Assembly: GCF_900107175.1 (NCBI RefSeq)
Contig: NZ_FNOZ01000015.1
Coordinates: 1 to 64,000, forward strand
Length of the DNA: 64,000 bases
Direction: 5' to 3'
Source: Modestobacter sp. DSM 44400
Lineage (GTDB): Bacteria > Actinomycetota > Actinomycetes > Mycobacteriales > Geodermatophilaceae
The stretch's first letter is position 1; each line of letters begins with the position of its first letter. The notes beneath the pieces were generated by a model, which saw only the letters and a list, made by a program, of their open reading frames with translations, ran no database searches and had not been told where the DNA came from. The position numbers and the translations under genes are program-made. This document shows positions 16,450 to 24,160 of this stretch, one piece after another.

Positions 16450-17586
16450 ATGGTCCCCGAGTCGCTGCTCAACGAACTGGACCGACGGCTGGCGCCGGTG
16501 GACGCCGCCCGGGCGGCCGCCTACCCGGGGGAGTCGCCGGCCCGGCAGCCGGTGCACACCTGCTACGTCCCCGCCGACGCCGTCGTTCCGGGCCTCACCG
16601 TCGCCTGGGGCGCCGCCGCGCTGGCCGCCCTGGACCAGCACGGCCTGCCCGACCTCGGCCTGCCCGCGGCGCTGGTCGCCGAGGTGCTGCCCCGGGTACG
16701 CGCCAAGCTGGCCGCCGAGCCGGTGGAAGACCTGCGGGTGGACGCCGAGGACGGCTACCGGGGCGGCCCGGATGCCGAGGACGGCGATGTCTTCCGCGCT
16801 GCGGCCGTGCTGGCCGCCGAACCCGGGCTGTCGCCGTACCTGGGGGTGCGGGCGAAGTCACTGGAGGGCCCGACCCGACGCCGCGGTGTCCGCACGCTCG
16901 ACCTCTTCATGGGTGGCGGGCTGGACGCGCTGGAGCAGCAGCACGGACTCGGGCTGGACCTGGACCTGGAGCTGCAGGTGGAGACGCCGCAGGCGGTCCT
17001 GGGGGCCGACGGGACGACGACGCTGGCCCGGATGCTGCACGCCGGCGCCGGTCGGGTCACGGGGCTGCACTACGGCACCTACGACTACAGCGCCGCGCTC
17101 GGCCTCGCGGCGGCCCACCAGTCCTCCGACCACCCGGCCGCCGACGTCGCCAAGCAGGCGATGCAGGTGGCGGTGGCGGGCACGGGTGCGCGGGCGGTCG
17201 ACGGCTCGACCAACGTGCTGCCGGTGGGGCCCACCGCCCAGGTGCACGCGGCCTGGCAGCTGCACGCCGGGCTGGTCCGCCGGGCGCTGGAGCGCGGCTT
17301 CTACCAGGGCTGGGACCTGCACCCGGGCCAGCTCGTGACCCGCTACGTGGCCACCTACGCCTTCTTCCGCGCGGCGCTGCCGGCCGCGGCCGCGCGGCTG
17401 GACGGCTACGTGCGCAGAGTGGCCGGCGGCGTGCTGGACGAGCCGGCCACTGCGCGGGCGCTGGCCACCGTGGTGCTGCGTGGCCTGGACTGTGGGGCGC
17501 TCGACGGCGGCGAGGTCAGCGCCGCGACCGGCCTAGACCGCGGCGAGTTGGACAGGCTCGCCGGACGGCGTCCCCGGGCGGCCTGA
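16450..17586 (+). CDS. DUF6986 family, aldolase/citrate-lyase-like protein
   Basis: A 378-residue protein typical of the actinobacterial DUF6986 family, which resembles HpcH/HpaI-CitE aldolases. Seen: HTCYVPADAV at the N-terminus, LRVDAEDGY (an acidic metal-site candidate), YLGVRAKSLEGPTRRRGVRTLDLF, LQVETPQAV, GLHYGTYDYSAALG, and a late YQGWDLHPGQL. The fold suggests Mg2+-dependent C-C bond cleavage, but no reaction is established. Its position head-to-head with the urate operon is a recurring arrangement and suggests a step in purine-nitrogen or glyoxylate metabolism. That role is inference. Confidence 0.7.
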   Translation: MVPESLLNELDRRLAPVDAARAAAYPGESPARQPVHTCYVPADAVVPGLTVAWGAAALAALDQHGLPDLGLPAALVAEVLPRVRAKLAAEPVEDLRVDAEDGYRGGPDAEDGDVFRAAAVLAAEPGLSPYLGVRAKSLEGPTRRRGVRTLDLFMGGGLDALEQQHGLGLDLDLELQVETPQAVLGADGTTTLARMLHAGAGRVTGLHYGTYDYSAALGLAAAHQSSDHPAADVAKQAMQVAVAGTGARAVDGSTNVLPVGPTAQVHAAWQLHAGLVRRALERGFYQGWDLHPGQLVTRYVATYAFFRAALPAAAARLDGYVRRVAGGVLDEPATARALATVVLRGLDCGALDGGEVSAATGLDRGELDRLAGRRPRAA

Positions 17587-17724
17587 CGGCTGCGCCTCCG
17601 AGGTGGCTGTCACGACACGCCGGGTGGGGACGGCCCGGCGGGGGGTGAGCGCACACTGCTCAGGGGGTCGTTTGAGAATGCGACCAGTCGTTCCCGTGCG
17701 TCGTCCCGTCGAGAGGTCCCACCC

Positions 17725-18720
17725 GTGGTCGGAGGTCTGCGTCCCGGCGATGTCGGCGCTGCCCCGGCAGCTGTCGACGGGGCCGGCCAGCACACCCACG
17801 CTGCGGCCGTGATCGGGTCGTCGGGTGAGGCACTTGCGGCGGCGGTGCCGTTCATGGACGCCGGGCTCCGCGCCGGGGACCTCGTCGTCCTCTCCTGTTC
17901 CCTGGAACGCAACGACCTGCTGCGTCGCGAGCTGGGCGCCCGCGCCACCGACGTCCAGACCGACGCCCGGATCAGCCTGCTCGACACCCGGGCCCCTGAC
18001 GCGCTGGTGGCCATCCGCAAGCTGCTGGAGCAGGCGGCCGGCTCGCGGTCGGGCCGGGTGCGGTTGGTGGGGGAGACCCGCTTCGGCCTGGCCCCCCGCG
18101 ACTGGCGCGAGGGCCAGCGCTACGAGTCTGTGATCAACACGCTGCTGTCGGCCGAGCCGATCGACGCGCTGTGCTTCTACGACCGGCGGTCGCTGCCGGC
18201 CGAGGTGGTCGACAGTGCCGCCGCCACCCATCCCGTGCTGCTGGTCGACGGGGTCGCGCGACCCAACCCGCACTACCTGAGCCCACCCGACTACCTGGCG
18301 CGGCTGCCGCTCCCCCGGGAGCCCCTGGAGGACGGCGACCCGGTCTTCGCGGTCGACGACGCCCCGGTCCTGGCTGCGCTGCGGCATCAGCTCGCCGCCG
18401 CCCTGGCCACCGTGGTGCCCGACCGCGAGCAGCGGGAGGACCTGCACATCGCGGTCAGCGAGATCGCCGCCAACGCCTTCCGGCACGGAGGGCCGCCGGT
18501 CTCGGCCCGGCTCTGGGCCGCCGCCGACCGACTGGTGTGCACCATCCGGGACCGCGGCACCGGCTACGGCGACGTCCTCGCCGGCTTCCAACCTGCGCAC
18601 GGCGCGGACCTGTCCCGGGGAGGGATGGGCCTGTGGCTGGCCCGCAAGCTCTGGGACCACGTCGACCTGCTCCCCAGCCCCGACGGCCTGACCGTCCGGC
18701 TCAGCTCTGCCCTGCGCTGA
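17725..18720 (+). CDS. MEDS-domain protein with HATPase (anti-sigma/sensor kinase type)
   Basis: A 331-residue protein from GTG 17725. Residues ~20-190 form a MEDS domain (VPFMDAGLRAGDLVVLSC, RLVGETRFG, CFYDRRSL). Residues ~210-330 form a GHKL ATPase: SEIAANAFRHGGPP (N-box), IRDRGTGYGD (G1-like) and GGMGLWLARKLWDHVDL (G2). There is no phospho-accepting His box, so it is more like an RsbW-type anti-sigma kinase than a classical histidine kinase. MEDS domains sense small ligands in related regulators. A STAS protein 1.3 kb downstream could be its antagonist partner. Confidence 0.8.
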   Translation: MVGGLRPGDVGAAPAAVDGAGQHTHAAAVIGSSGEALAAAVPFMDAGLRAGDLVVLSCSLERNDLLRRELGARATDVQTDARISLLDTRAPDALVAIRKLLEQAAGSRSGRVRLVGETRFGLAPRDWREGQRYESVINTLLSAEPIDALCFYDRRSLPAEVVDSAAATHPVLLVDGVARPNPHYLSPPDYLARLPLPREPLEDGDPVFAVDDAPVLAALRHQLAAALATVVPDREQREDLHIAVSEIAANAFRHGGPPVSARLWAAADRLVCTIRDRGTGYGDVLAGFQPAHGADLSRGGMGLWLARKLWDHVDLLPSPDGLTVRLSSALR

Positions 18721-18773
18721 CCCGCCCGGTCGCTGCCCCCCGGCGGGAGTACCTCATCGCTAAGGTGAGCCGG

Positions 18774-19484
18774 ATGATCGTGGTCACCGCCGCCGGCGGA
18801 CCCACCGGGACGGCGGTGGTCCGCGCGCGGGACCTGCCGGTGCGGGCCGTGGTCGCCCGCCGCGGCGACCGGCCAGAACTGACCGCGCTGGGAGCCGAGG
18901 TGGTGGTGGCCGAGCTGACCGCACCGATGCAGTGGGACCGCGTGCTCGTCGGCGCGCAGGCCATGTACCTCATCTGGCCGAACTTCGACCCCGACGAGGC
19001 CGAGGGGGCACCGGCCCTGTTCGCCGAGGCGCGCCGCGCACGACTGCCGCGGCTGGTCTACCACTGGGTGCTGCATCGCCCGCAGCTGCGGGCGATGCAG
19101 CACCATGCGGCGAAGGATCGGGCGGAGGAGGCACTCGACGGCAGCGACCTGCGGGACGTCGCCGGGGCCGCCGCCGTGCTGCTGACCGAGGACGGGCTGG
19201 ACGGCGGCACGTTCGAGGCCGCCGGGCCGCAGGCGCTCACCGCTCCCCGGCTGGCCGAGCTGATCGGTGCACGGCTGGGCCGGGACGTCGTCGCGGACGA
19301 CGTCGTCCCCGGCAGGGAGGTGCCGACCGGGTACGCCGCCCGCTGCGCCCGGGCCATGGTCGACCACTACCGCGCCCACGGCTTCGCCGGCAGTCCGCGG
19401 CTGCTCACCGCCCTGCTCGGCCGCCCGCCGCGCACCTACGCCGAGCACCTCGTCGACGTGCTCACGCCCGAGGTGAAGGGATGA
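18774..19484 (+). CDS. NmrA-like NAD(P)-binding protein, apparently internally shortened
   Basis: About 236 residues. The N-terminal dinucleotide fold is VVTAAGGPTGTAVVRA, followed by VVAELTAPMQWDRVLVGAQAMYLIWPNF, as in NmrA/HSCARG proteins. The segment KDRAEEAL is normally followed by roughly 60-70 residues carrying the [S/T]GLxWTxLRP and MQN motifs, but here it runs straight into DLRDVAGAAAVLL. An in-frame internal deletion is therefore likely, and function is doubtful. A 38-bp perfect palindrome lies just upstream of the join. The stop overlaps the next ATG (ATGA, 19481-19484), so it is coupled to a MarR gene. Confidence 0.65.
   Translation: MIVVTAAGGPTGTAVVRARDLPVRAVVARRGDRPELTALGAEVVVAELTAPMQWDRVLVGAQAMYLIWPNFDPDEAEGAPALFAEARRARLPRLVYHWVLHRPQLRAMQHHAAKDRAEEALDGSDLRDVAGAAAVLLTEDGLDGGTFEAAGPQALTAPRLAELIGARLGRDVVADDVVPGREVPTGYAARCARAMVDHYRAHGFAGSPRLLTALLGRPPRTYAEHLVDVLTPEVKG
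19067..19104. repeat. 38-bp perfect palindrome inside a coding sequence
   Basis: The arms ggtgctgcatcgcccgcag and ctgcgggcgatgcagcacc are exact reverse complements with no loop (19 bp each). It sits in the NmrA-like gene, encoding the VLHRPQLRAMQH stretch, 40-50 bases before the apparent internal deletion. A loop-free palindrome this long is unusual and is a known trigger of deletion. Confidence 0.9.
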
Positions 19485-19996
19485 CCGAGCCCGGCGGGGA
19501 TGCCCTCGACCTGATCCTCGGGCAGTGGTGCCGGGAACGGCCCGACCTGGACTGCTCGCCGATGGGCGTGATCGGCCGGATCAGCCAGCTGCAACGGGAG
19601 GTGTTCCTCGTTCAGCGGGCCACCTTCGCCCGCCACGGGCTGGACGCGCCGTCCTTCGACGTGCTGGCGGCGCTGCGCCGGGCGGGACCGCCTTACCAGC
19701 TGACCCCGACCGCGCTGATGCGCACGGCGCTGGTCACCTCCGGGGCGATCACCCAGCGGCTGGACCGGCTGGAGGAGAAGGGGTGGATCACCCGAGGGCG
19801 CAGCGCAGCCGACGGGCGGGCGGTCGTCGTCTCGCTGACCGAGGCCGGCCGGACGGCGCTGGACGCCGCGCTGCCCGACCACCTGGAGACCGAGCGCGGG
19901 ATGCTGGCCGGACTGTCGGCCGACGAGCAGACCCAGCTGGCCGGCCTGTTGCGCCGGTTCCTGGTCGCGCTGGGCCGGGTGCCGCAGGAGCCCTGA
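19481..19996 (+). CDS. MarR-family transcriptional regulator
   Basis: A 171-residue winged-helix protein. The DNA-binding region runs LDAPSFDVLAALRRAGPPYQLTPTALMRTALVTSGAITQRLDRLEEKGWITRGRSAADGRAVVVSLTEAG, with the recognition helix in the TSGAITQRLDRLEEKG part and the wing in RSAADGR. The N- and C-terminal helices form the dimerisation region. It is translationally coupled to the NmrA-like gene and may control it and itself. It converges on the STAS gene with only four bases between stops. Ligand unknown. Confidence 0.88.
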   Translation: MTEPGGDALDLILGQWCRERPDLDCSPMGVIGRISQLQREVFLVQRATFARHGLDAPSFDVLAALRRAGPPYQLTPTALMRTALVTSGAITQRLDRLEEKGWITRGRSAADGRAVVVSLTEAGRTALDAALPDHLETERGMLAGLSADEQTQLAGLLRRFLVALGRVPQEP

Positions 19997-20000
19997 GGGA

Positions 20001-20402
20001 TCAGCTCCCGCCGCCGTCCGGGTGGCGGCGGTCGATGATCGGGAAGCGGTGCCACAAACCGGACAGCTGCAACGGGCGGGTCACCGCGGTGCTCTGCACC
20101 GCCAACGTCAGTTCGATGCCCCGGGGCTGGCCCATCTTCTGCAGCTGCACCAGGGCGGCGATGCCCGCGGAGTTGATGAACGTCACCGCGCAGACGTCGA
20201 CCACCACCCGGTGCAGGGGCGTGCCGCTCAGCATGAGGTCGGTCATCACCCGGACCATGGGACGCCGGGCGCTGTCGGTGAGCTCGCCGACGACGGTGAT
20301 CTGGGCGGTGTCGCCCTGCTCGGTGCAGGTCACCTCGACAGTGGACGGCTGCGCGTCTCCGCCCGGCCCGGCTGGGCTGTCCGCGGGCGTGGGCGGTGTC
20401 AT
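20001..20402 (-). CDS. STAS-domain anti-sigma-factor antagonist
   Basis: About 133 residues from ATG 20402, with GGAAG eight bases upstream. Residues ~20-120 form a STAS fold (AQITVVGELTDSARRPMVRVM, VVVDVCAVTFINSAGIAALVQLQ). The phospho-acceptor Ser is expected in the FINSAGIAAL loop and is present. Such proteins bind RsbW-type kinases and free a sigma factor when dephosphorylated. The nearby MEDS-HATPase is a plausible cognate kinase. A disordered Pro/Ala N-terminus precedes the domain. Confidence 0.85.
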   Translation of the reverse strand: MTPPTPADSPAGPGGDAQPSTVEVTCTEQGDTAQITVVGELTDSARRPMVRVMTDLMLSGTPLHRVVVDVCAVTFINSAGIAALVQLQKMGQPRGIELTLAVQSTAVTRPLQLSGLWHRFPIIDRRHPDGGGS

Positions 20403-20472
20403 GGTCGGGATCTTCCCGCTTCCGCGCCGGTTCATTCCTGGGACGGCCCGGGAGTCGGCCGGCGTGGCCGGC

Positions 20473-21000
20473 TCAGCCCCGGTCGAGCAGCAGCAGGCTG
20501 TAGGCCGCCAGCGAGGGCCCGTCGGTGAACCGGCCGTCCCGGACCATCGCCTGCAGCTCCCTCTCGGGGACGAACGCCGACCGCATGTCGGCCTCGGTGG
20601 CCTCGCGCGCGGTCGGGCCCGGGGTGAGCCCGGTGGCCAGCCAGACGTCGAACTCCTGGGTGGACAAGCCAGGGGCGAGGTCGAGGCGCCCGAGGTGGTG
20701 CAGCTCGGCGGCGCGCAGGCCGGTCTCCTCGGCGAGCTCGGCGCGGGCCAGCTCCTCGGCGCTCCCGTCCTCGCCCGCCGTCCACGTGCCCTGCGGGAAC
20801 TCCCACGCGCGCCGGCCGAGCGGGTGGCGGAACTGCTCGACCAGCCAGAAGCCGTCCCGCTCGGCGGGGAGCACCAGCGCGAAGTGCGGTTTCTCGACCA
20901 CGCCGTACACGCCGGTCGACCCGTCGTCCCGCTCGACCTGGTCCTCCCGCACCCGGATCCACGGGTTGCGGTACACCTCCCGGCTGCTCGTCGTCCGCAT
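20473..21000 (-). CDS. Nudix hydrolase, ADP-ribose pyrophosphatase-like
   Basis: A 175-residue protein from ATG 21000. The core segment WEFPQGTWTAGEDGSAEELARAELAEETGL holds the Nudix box: AELAEETGL matches its second half, while the first half is shifted by a residue or so from the consensus. The fold signatures VLPAERDGFWLVEQFRHP and LDLAPGLSTQEFDVWLATGL are those of ADP-sugar pyrophosphatases. It likely hydrolyses a nucleoside diphosphate linked to a sugar, with Mg2+. It is divergent from the DUF1992 gene, 33 bases away. Confidence 0.82.
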   Translation of the reverse strand: MRTTSSREVYRNPWIRVREDQVERDDGSTGVYGVVEKPHFALVLPAERDGFWLVEQFRHPLGRRAWEFPQGTWTAGEDGSAEELARAELAEETGLRAAELHHLGRLDLAPGLSTQEFDVWLATGLTPGPTAREATEADMRSAFVPERELQAMVRDGRFTDGPSLAAYSLLLLDRG

Positions 21001-21033
21001 GGCGCTCAGACTGGCAGACGAGGGAGGACGCCG

Positions 21034-21516
21034 ATGACGCAGCGCAAGCCGACGGGGATGTCGTTCGAGACCTGGATCGACAGCCAGATCACCCGGGCTC
21101 AGGAGGACGGTGCCTTCGACGGACTCGACGGTGCCGGGAAGCCGCTGCCCCGCCGGACGCGCGAGCAGACCAGCTACGACTGGGCGCTGGAATGGGCGAA
21201 GCGGGAGAACGCCGACGTCGTGGGCATGCTGCCCAGCGGCCTGGTGCTGCGCAGGGAGCGCGAGGAGCTGCCCGGACTGGTGGCCCGGCAGCCGACCGAG
21301 GAGCTGGCGCGCGCGGTCGTCGAGGCGCACACCGCCCGCGTCGACCAGTACTACCGGCGGCTCGCCGACGGACCGTGGATCCCGGTCGGGATGCCCGACG
21401 TCGAGGAACTGGTCGCCGAGTGGCGCCGCACCCGGCCGGTGGTGGCCGCGGAGCCCGCCGCGTCCGAGGCCCCGTCGTCCCGCCGTCGGCGCTGGCTGCG
21501 TCGGCGCGCGGCCTGA
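21034..21516 (+). CDS. DUF1992 protein (DnaJC28-related domain)
   Basis: A 160-residue protein from ATG 21034, preceded by a strong AGGGAGGA ribosome site. Features: SFETWIDSQITRAQEDGAFDGLDGAGKPLP, the usual DUF1992 opening (family members have EAxIxxAxxxGxFDxLPGxGKPL), then a helical middle and a basic C-terminal tail (SSRRRRWLRRR). The domain is conserved with the C-terminal region of DnaJC28, but no J-domain is present and no function is established. Confidence 0.8.
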   Translation: MTQRKPTGMSFETWIDSQITRAQEDGAFDGLDGAGKPLPRRTREQTSYDWALEWAKRENADVVGMLPSGLVLRREREELPGLVARQPTEELARAVVEAHTARVDQYYRRLADGPWIPVGMPDVEELVAEWRRTRPVVAAEPAASEAPSSRRRRWLRRRAA

Positions 21517-22255
21517 GCGGGCAGGATCGGCGCATGTGATTCGTTCCGCACGTCGACCTCGACGCCGGAGCACTCTCCGAAGGGAGCCGGGCTGACGAGC
21601 TGACCCGGATACTGCGGTGCTGGGCCGGCGCGTTGGAGCAGGTCCCACTGCACGCCGGCAGCTCACCGGCCATCTACGGCAGCGGCTACACCGAGGCGGA
21701 CGCCTGGCGGGTACTCGACGACCGACGCGCGGATCAAGATCCCACATCTTCTCCCGCCGGGGGGCTGGCCCCCCCTGCCGCACCGACAGCATCCAACGAC
21801 TCTGGGAAAGGTTGCGAGCATGGGCGATGACCAGGCGGGCGGTGCGCTCGACGTCGTCCGCCGGATCGCTCGGTCGCCGCCATCATCGTCGGCTTGGTGG
21901 GGAAGCGTCGCAGGCGGCTCTGCGGGCCGGCCTCCTGGGTCTGGCCAGCAGCTTCGCTCCGCTACCGGGCGAGGGGACGTCGGTGGCCACGGTCGGGTTC
22001 ACCCTGAGTGAGTCACGACCCGTTCGATGCTTCGCCGGAGTTCAAGGATCGAGCTCTGCGGCTGCTGAAGACGACTGGCCGCCGGGCGGCACCATCCTGG
22101 CCGTAGGGGCTGACGGCTGGGTTCTCGGCGCTATCGGCCTAGCCCGCCAGGGAGCGGTCAGTCGTTCTCGGCGTCGCTCCCCGGCGAGTTCCCGGGTGAC
22201 CATGCCGCCTTCTCCGCCTTCGTTCCGCGGCCGGGGCGCAGTGGTCGACCGCCCG
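21517..22255. other. Decayed non-coding stretch with broken ORF fragments
   Basis: No intact gene is seen in 740 bases. A readable fragment after 21541 (FVPHVDLDAGALSEG ... YGSGYTEADAWRVLDD) has an ATG immediately followed by a TGA stop codon, then a good frame, as if codon 2 had mutated. Another frame around 22006-22110 starts VSHDPFDASPEFKDRALRLLK and appears to continue in a different frame as WPPGGTILAVGADGWVLGA. The stretch at 21758-21774 (gggggg/cccccc) can form a short hairpin. These look like remains of at least two genes of unknown family. Confidence 0.5.
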
Positions 22256-24160
22256 CTACAGGACGTCGAACTCGTTGAACGCCGCCCCGCCGGACAGCGT
22301 CGCGTAGCCGGGGCCGCGGTCGAAGAACGGCTCCACCTCGGGGCGCTGCGCGCGCCGGTCGGCGCGTAGCGCCTCCGTCGCCGCCGCGTCGGCTCCGCCG
22401 TCCGCGTCCACGACCACTCCGTAGTCGGCCCGCGCACCCGCGACGCTCACCTTGCGCCAGGCGATGTCCTGCAGCACCTCGGCGACCGGGCGCTCCAGCG
22501 GGTCGCTCCAGCCGCCGCCGCCCGTCGTCCGCACCCGGACGACGGTGCCGGCGCACAGCGGCTCGGCGTCGGCCAGCGCGTCGACCTCGTGCTCGTGGAT
22601 GCCTCCCGGGTCGACGGTGATCTGGAACGGCTGCCCTGCCTTGCCGCCCTTGACGCCCCAGCAGGCCAGGATCGAGCGGTCGGCGATCGACATGAAGTGC
22701 GCGTCGCGCAGCACCCGGATGTGCTTCTCGTAACCGCAGCCCCCGCGGTATCGGCCCGGGCCGCCGGAGTCCACCGCCAGTCCCAGCCGCTCGATCCGCA
22801 ATGGGAAGCGGGACTCGGTGAACTCCGTGGGCAGGTTCCGGGAGTCCGGGACGACGTGGATCGTGTCCTCGCCGTCGGCGTAGTAGCGCCCGCCCGAACC
22901 GCCGCCGAGCACCTCGCGCATCAGGTACGGCTCGCCGGCCTCATCATTGCCGTAGACGCCGGTGTACCGGATCGTCTCCTGGTCGGCCGGCATCCGACCC
23001 CCCGTCGCCTTGGCCAGCACCCCGGCCAGCACGCCCAGCAGCCGCAGGATGACGAACGTCCGGGCATTGGTCGGGGCCGGGAAGATCGGCGTGAGCAGGG
23101 TGCCCTTCTCCGGGAACCGCATCTCGATCAGCGGGACGACGCCCTCGTTCACATCGAGCTCGGCCATCCGCTCCGGCGTCGCGGCCAGGTTGCGCAGGAT
23201 CGGCGCCAGCCACTTCTTCAGGAAGTTGCCGTCGGCGTAGTCGCCGCAGTGGTTGATCGGGCCCTTGGCCTGCGGGCCGGTGCCGGTGAAGTCGATGACC
23301 AACGGGACGGCCTTGGTGGCGTCCATGGTCAGCGTGATCCGCTGCCGGTGCAGCTGCGGTGCGTCGACGCCATCGTGCTCGGCATAGTCCTCCCACACGT
23401 AGGTGCCGTCGGGGATCTGGGATAGGATCTCCCGCCGGTAGACCTCGGTGGAGCTGCTCAGGATCGCCTCGAAGCACGCCTCGACCGCGGCCACGCCGTA
23501 CCGGTCGAACAGCTCGCCCAGCCGCCGGGCGCCGGCCAGGCAGGCCGAGCACTCGGCATCGAGATCGGCGGCCAGCGAGTCGGGCATCCGTGAGTTGCGG
23601 GTCATGATGGTCAGCGCCGCGTCGTTGCGGACGCCGCGATCCCACAGCTTGATCGGCGGGACCATCAGCCCTTCCTCGAACACCGACGTGGCCGCCGAGG
23701 GCATGGAGCCGGGCACCGCGCCGCCGATGTCGTCGTGGTGGCCGAACGCCTGGATGAACGCCACCACCTCCGGGGTCCCGTCCGCGGCGGCCGCGAACAC
23801 CGGCACTGTGACGCACAGGTCGGGCAGGTGGCCGATGCCCCCCTCGGACAGGTAGACGTCGTTGTGGAAGTAGACGTCGCCGGGGTTCATCGTCGGGATC
23901 GGGTGGTCGCGGACGACCGGGTGCACCAGCGCGGAGTACGAGCGGCCGGTGAGCTTGCGCAGCCGGCGGTCGTGGATGCCGGCGCGGAAGTCGTGCGCAT
24001 CGCGGATCATCGGCGAGCGGGAGGTCCGCCCGATCGACGTCTCCACCTCCTTCTCGATCGCGGCCAGCGTGCCGGCGACGATCTCGACCAGCACCGGGTC
24101 GGCAGCCGACGTCCCCGCTGTCCGGCCAAAGTGGCCACTTTGGTCGGGAACGGTGCTCAC
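22256..24160 (-). CDS. hyuB: Hydantoinase/oxoprolinase B subunit
   Basis: A 634-residue HyuB-family protein. Family blocks: PVLVEIVAGTLAAIEKEVE, the NPGDVYFHNDVYLSEGGIGHLPD segment, GHHDDIGGAVPGSMP, the VIDFTGTGPQ core, and GGCGYEKHIRVL and GTVVRVRTTGGGGWSDPL near the end. Together with HyuA it makes ATP-dependent N-methylhydantoinase, 5-oxoprolinase or acetophenone-carboxylase-like enzymes. Its ATG overlaps the hyuA stop (24157-24160), giving 1:1 coupled translation. The exact substrate is not predictable. The C-terminal ~50 residues are less typical of the family. Confidence 0.9.
   Translation of the reverse strand: MSTVPDQSGHFGRTAGTSAADPVLVEIVAGTLAAIEKEVETSIGRTSRSPMIRDAHDFRAGIHDRRLRKLTGRSYSALVHPVVRDHPIPTMNPGDVYFHNDVYLSEGGIGHLPDLCVTVPVFAAAADGTPEVVAFIQAFGHHDDIGGAVPGSMPSAATSVFEEGLMVPPIKLWDRGVRNDAALTIMTRNSRMPDSLAADLDAECSACLAGARRLGELFDRYGVAAVEACFEAILSSSTEVYRREILSQIPDGTYVWEDYAEHDGVDAPQLHRQRITLTMDATKAVPLVIDFTGTGPQAKGPINHCGDYADGNFLKKWLAPILRNLAATPERMAELDVNEGVVPLIEMRFPEKGTLLTPIFPAPTNARTFVILRLLGVLAGVLAKATGGRMPADQETIRYTGVYGNDEAGEPYLMREVLGGGSGGRYYADGEDTIHVVPDSRNLPTEFTESRFPLRIERLGLAVDSGGPGRYRGGCGYEKHIRVLRDAHFMSIADRSILACWGVKGGKAGQPFQITVDPGGIHEHEVDALADAEPLCAGTVVRVRTTGGGGWSDPLERPVAEVLQDIAWRKVSVAGARADYGVVVDADGGADAAATEALRADRRAQRPEVEPFFDRGPGYATLSGGAAFNEFDVL

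Noticed and set aside
22006-22110. EFKDRALRLL segment, resembling the start of IS3 OrfA transposases
   Set aside because: Only about ten residues match, with no OrfB, no terminal inverted repeats and no target duplication.
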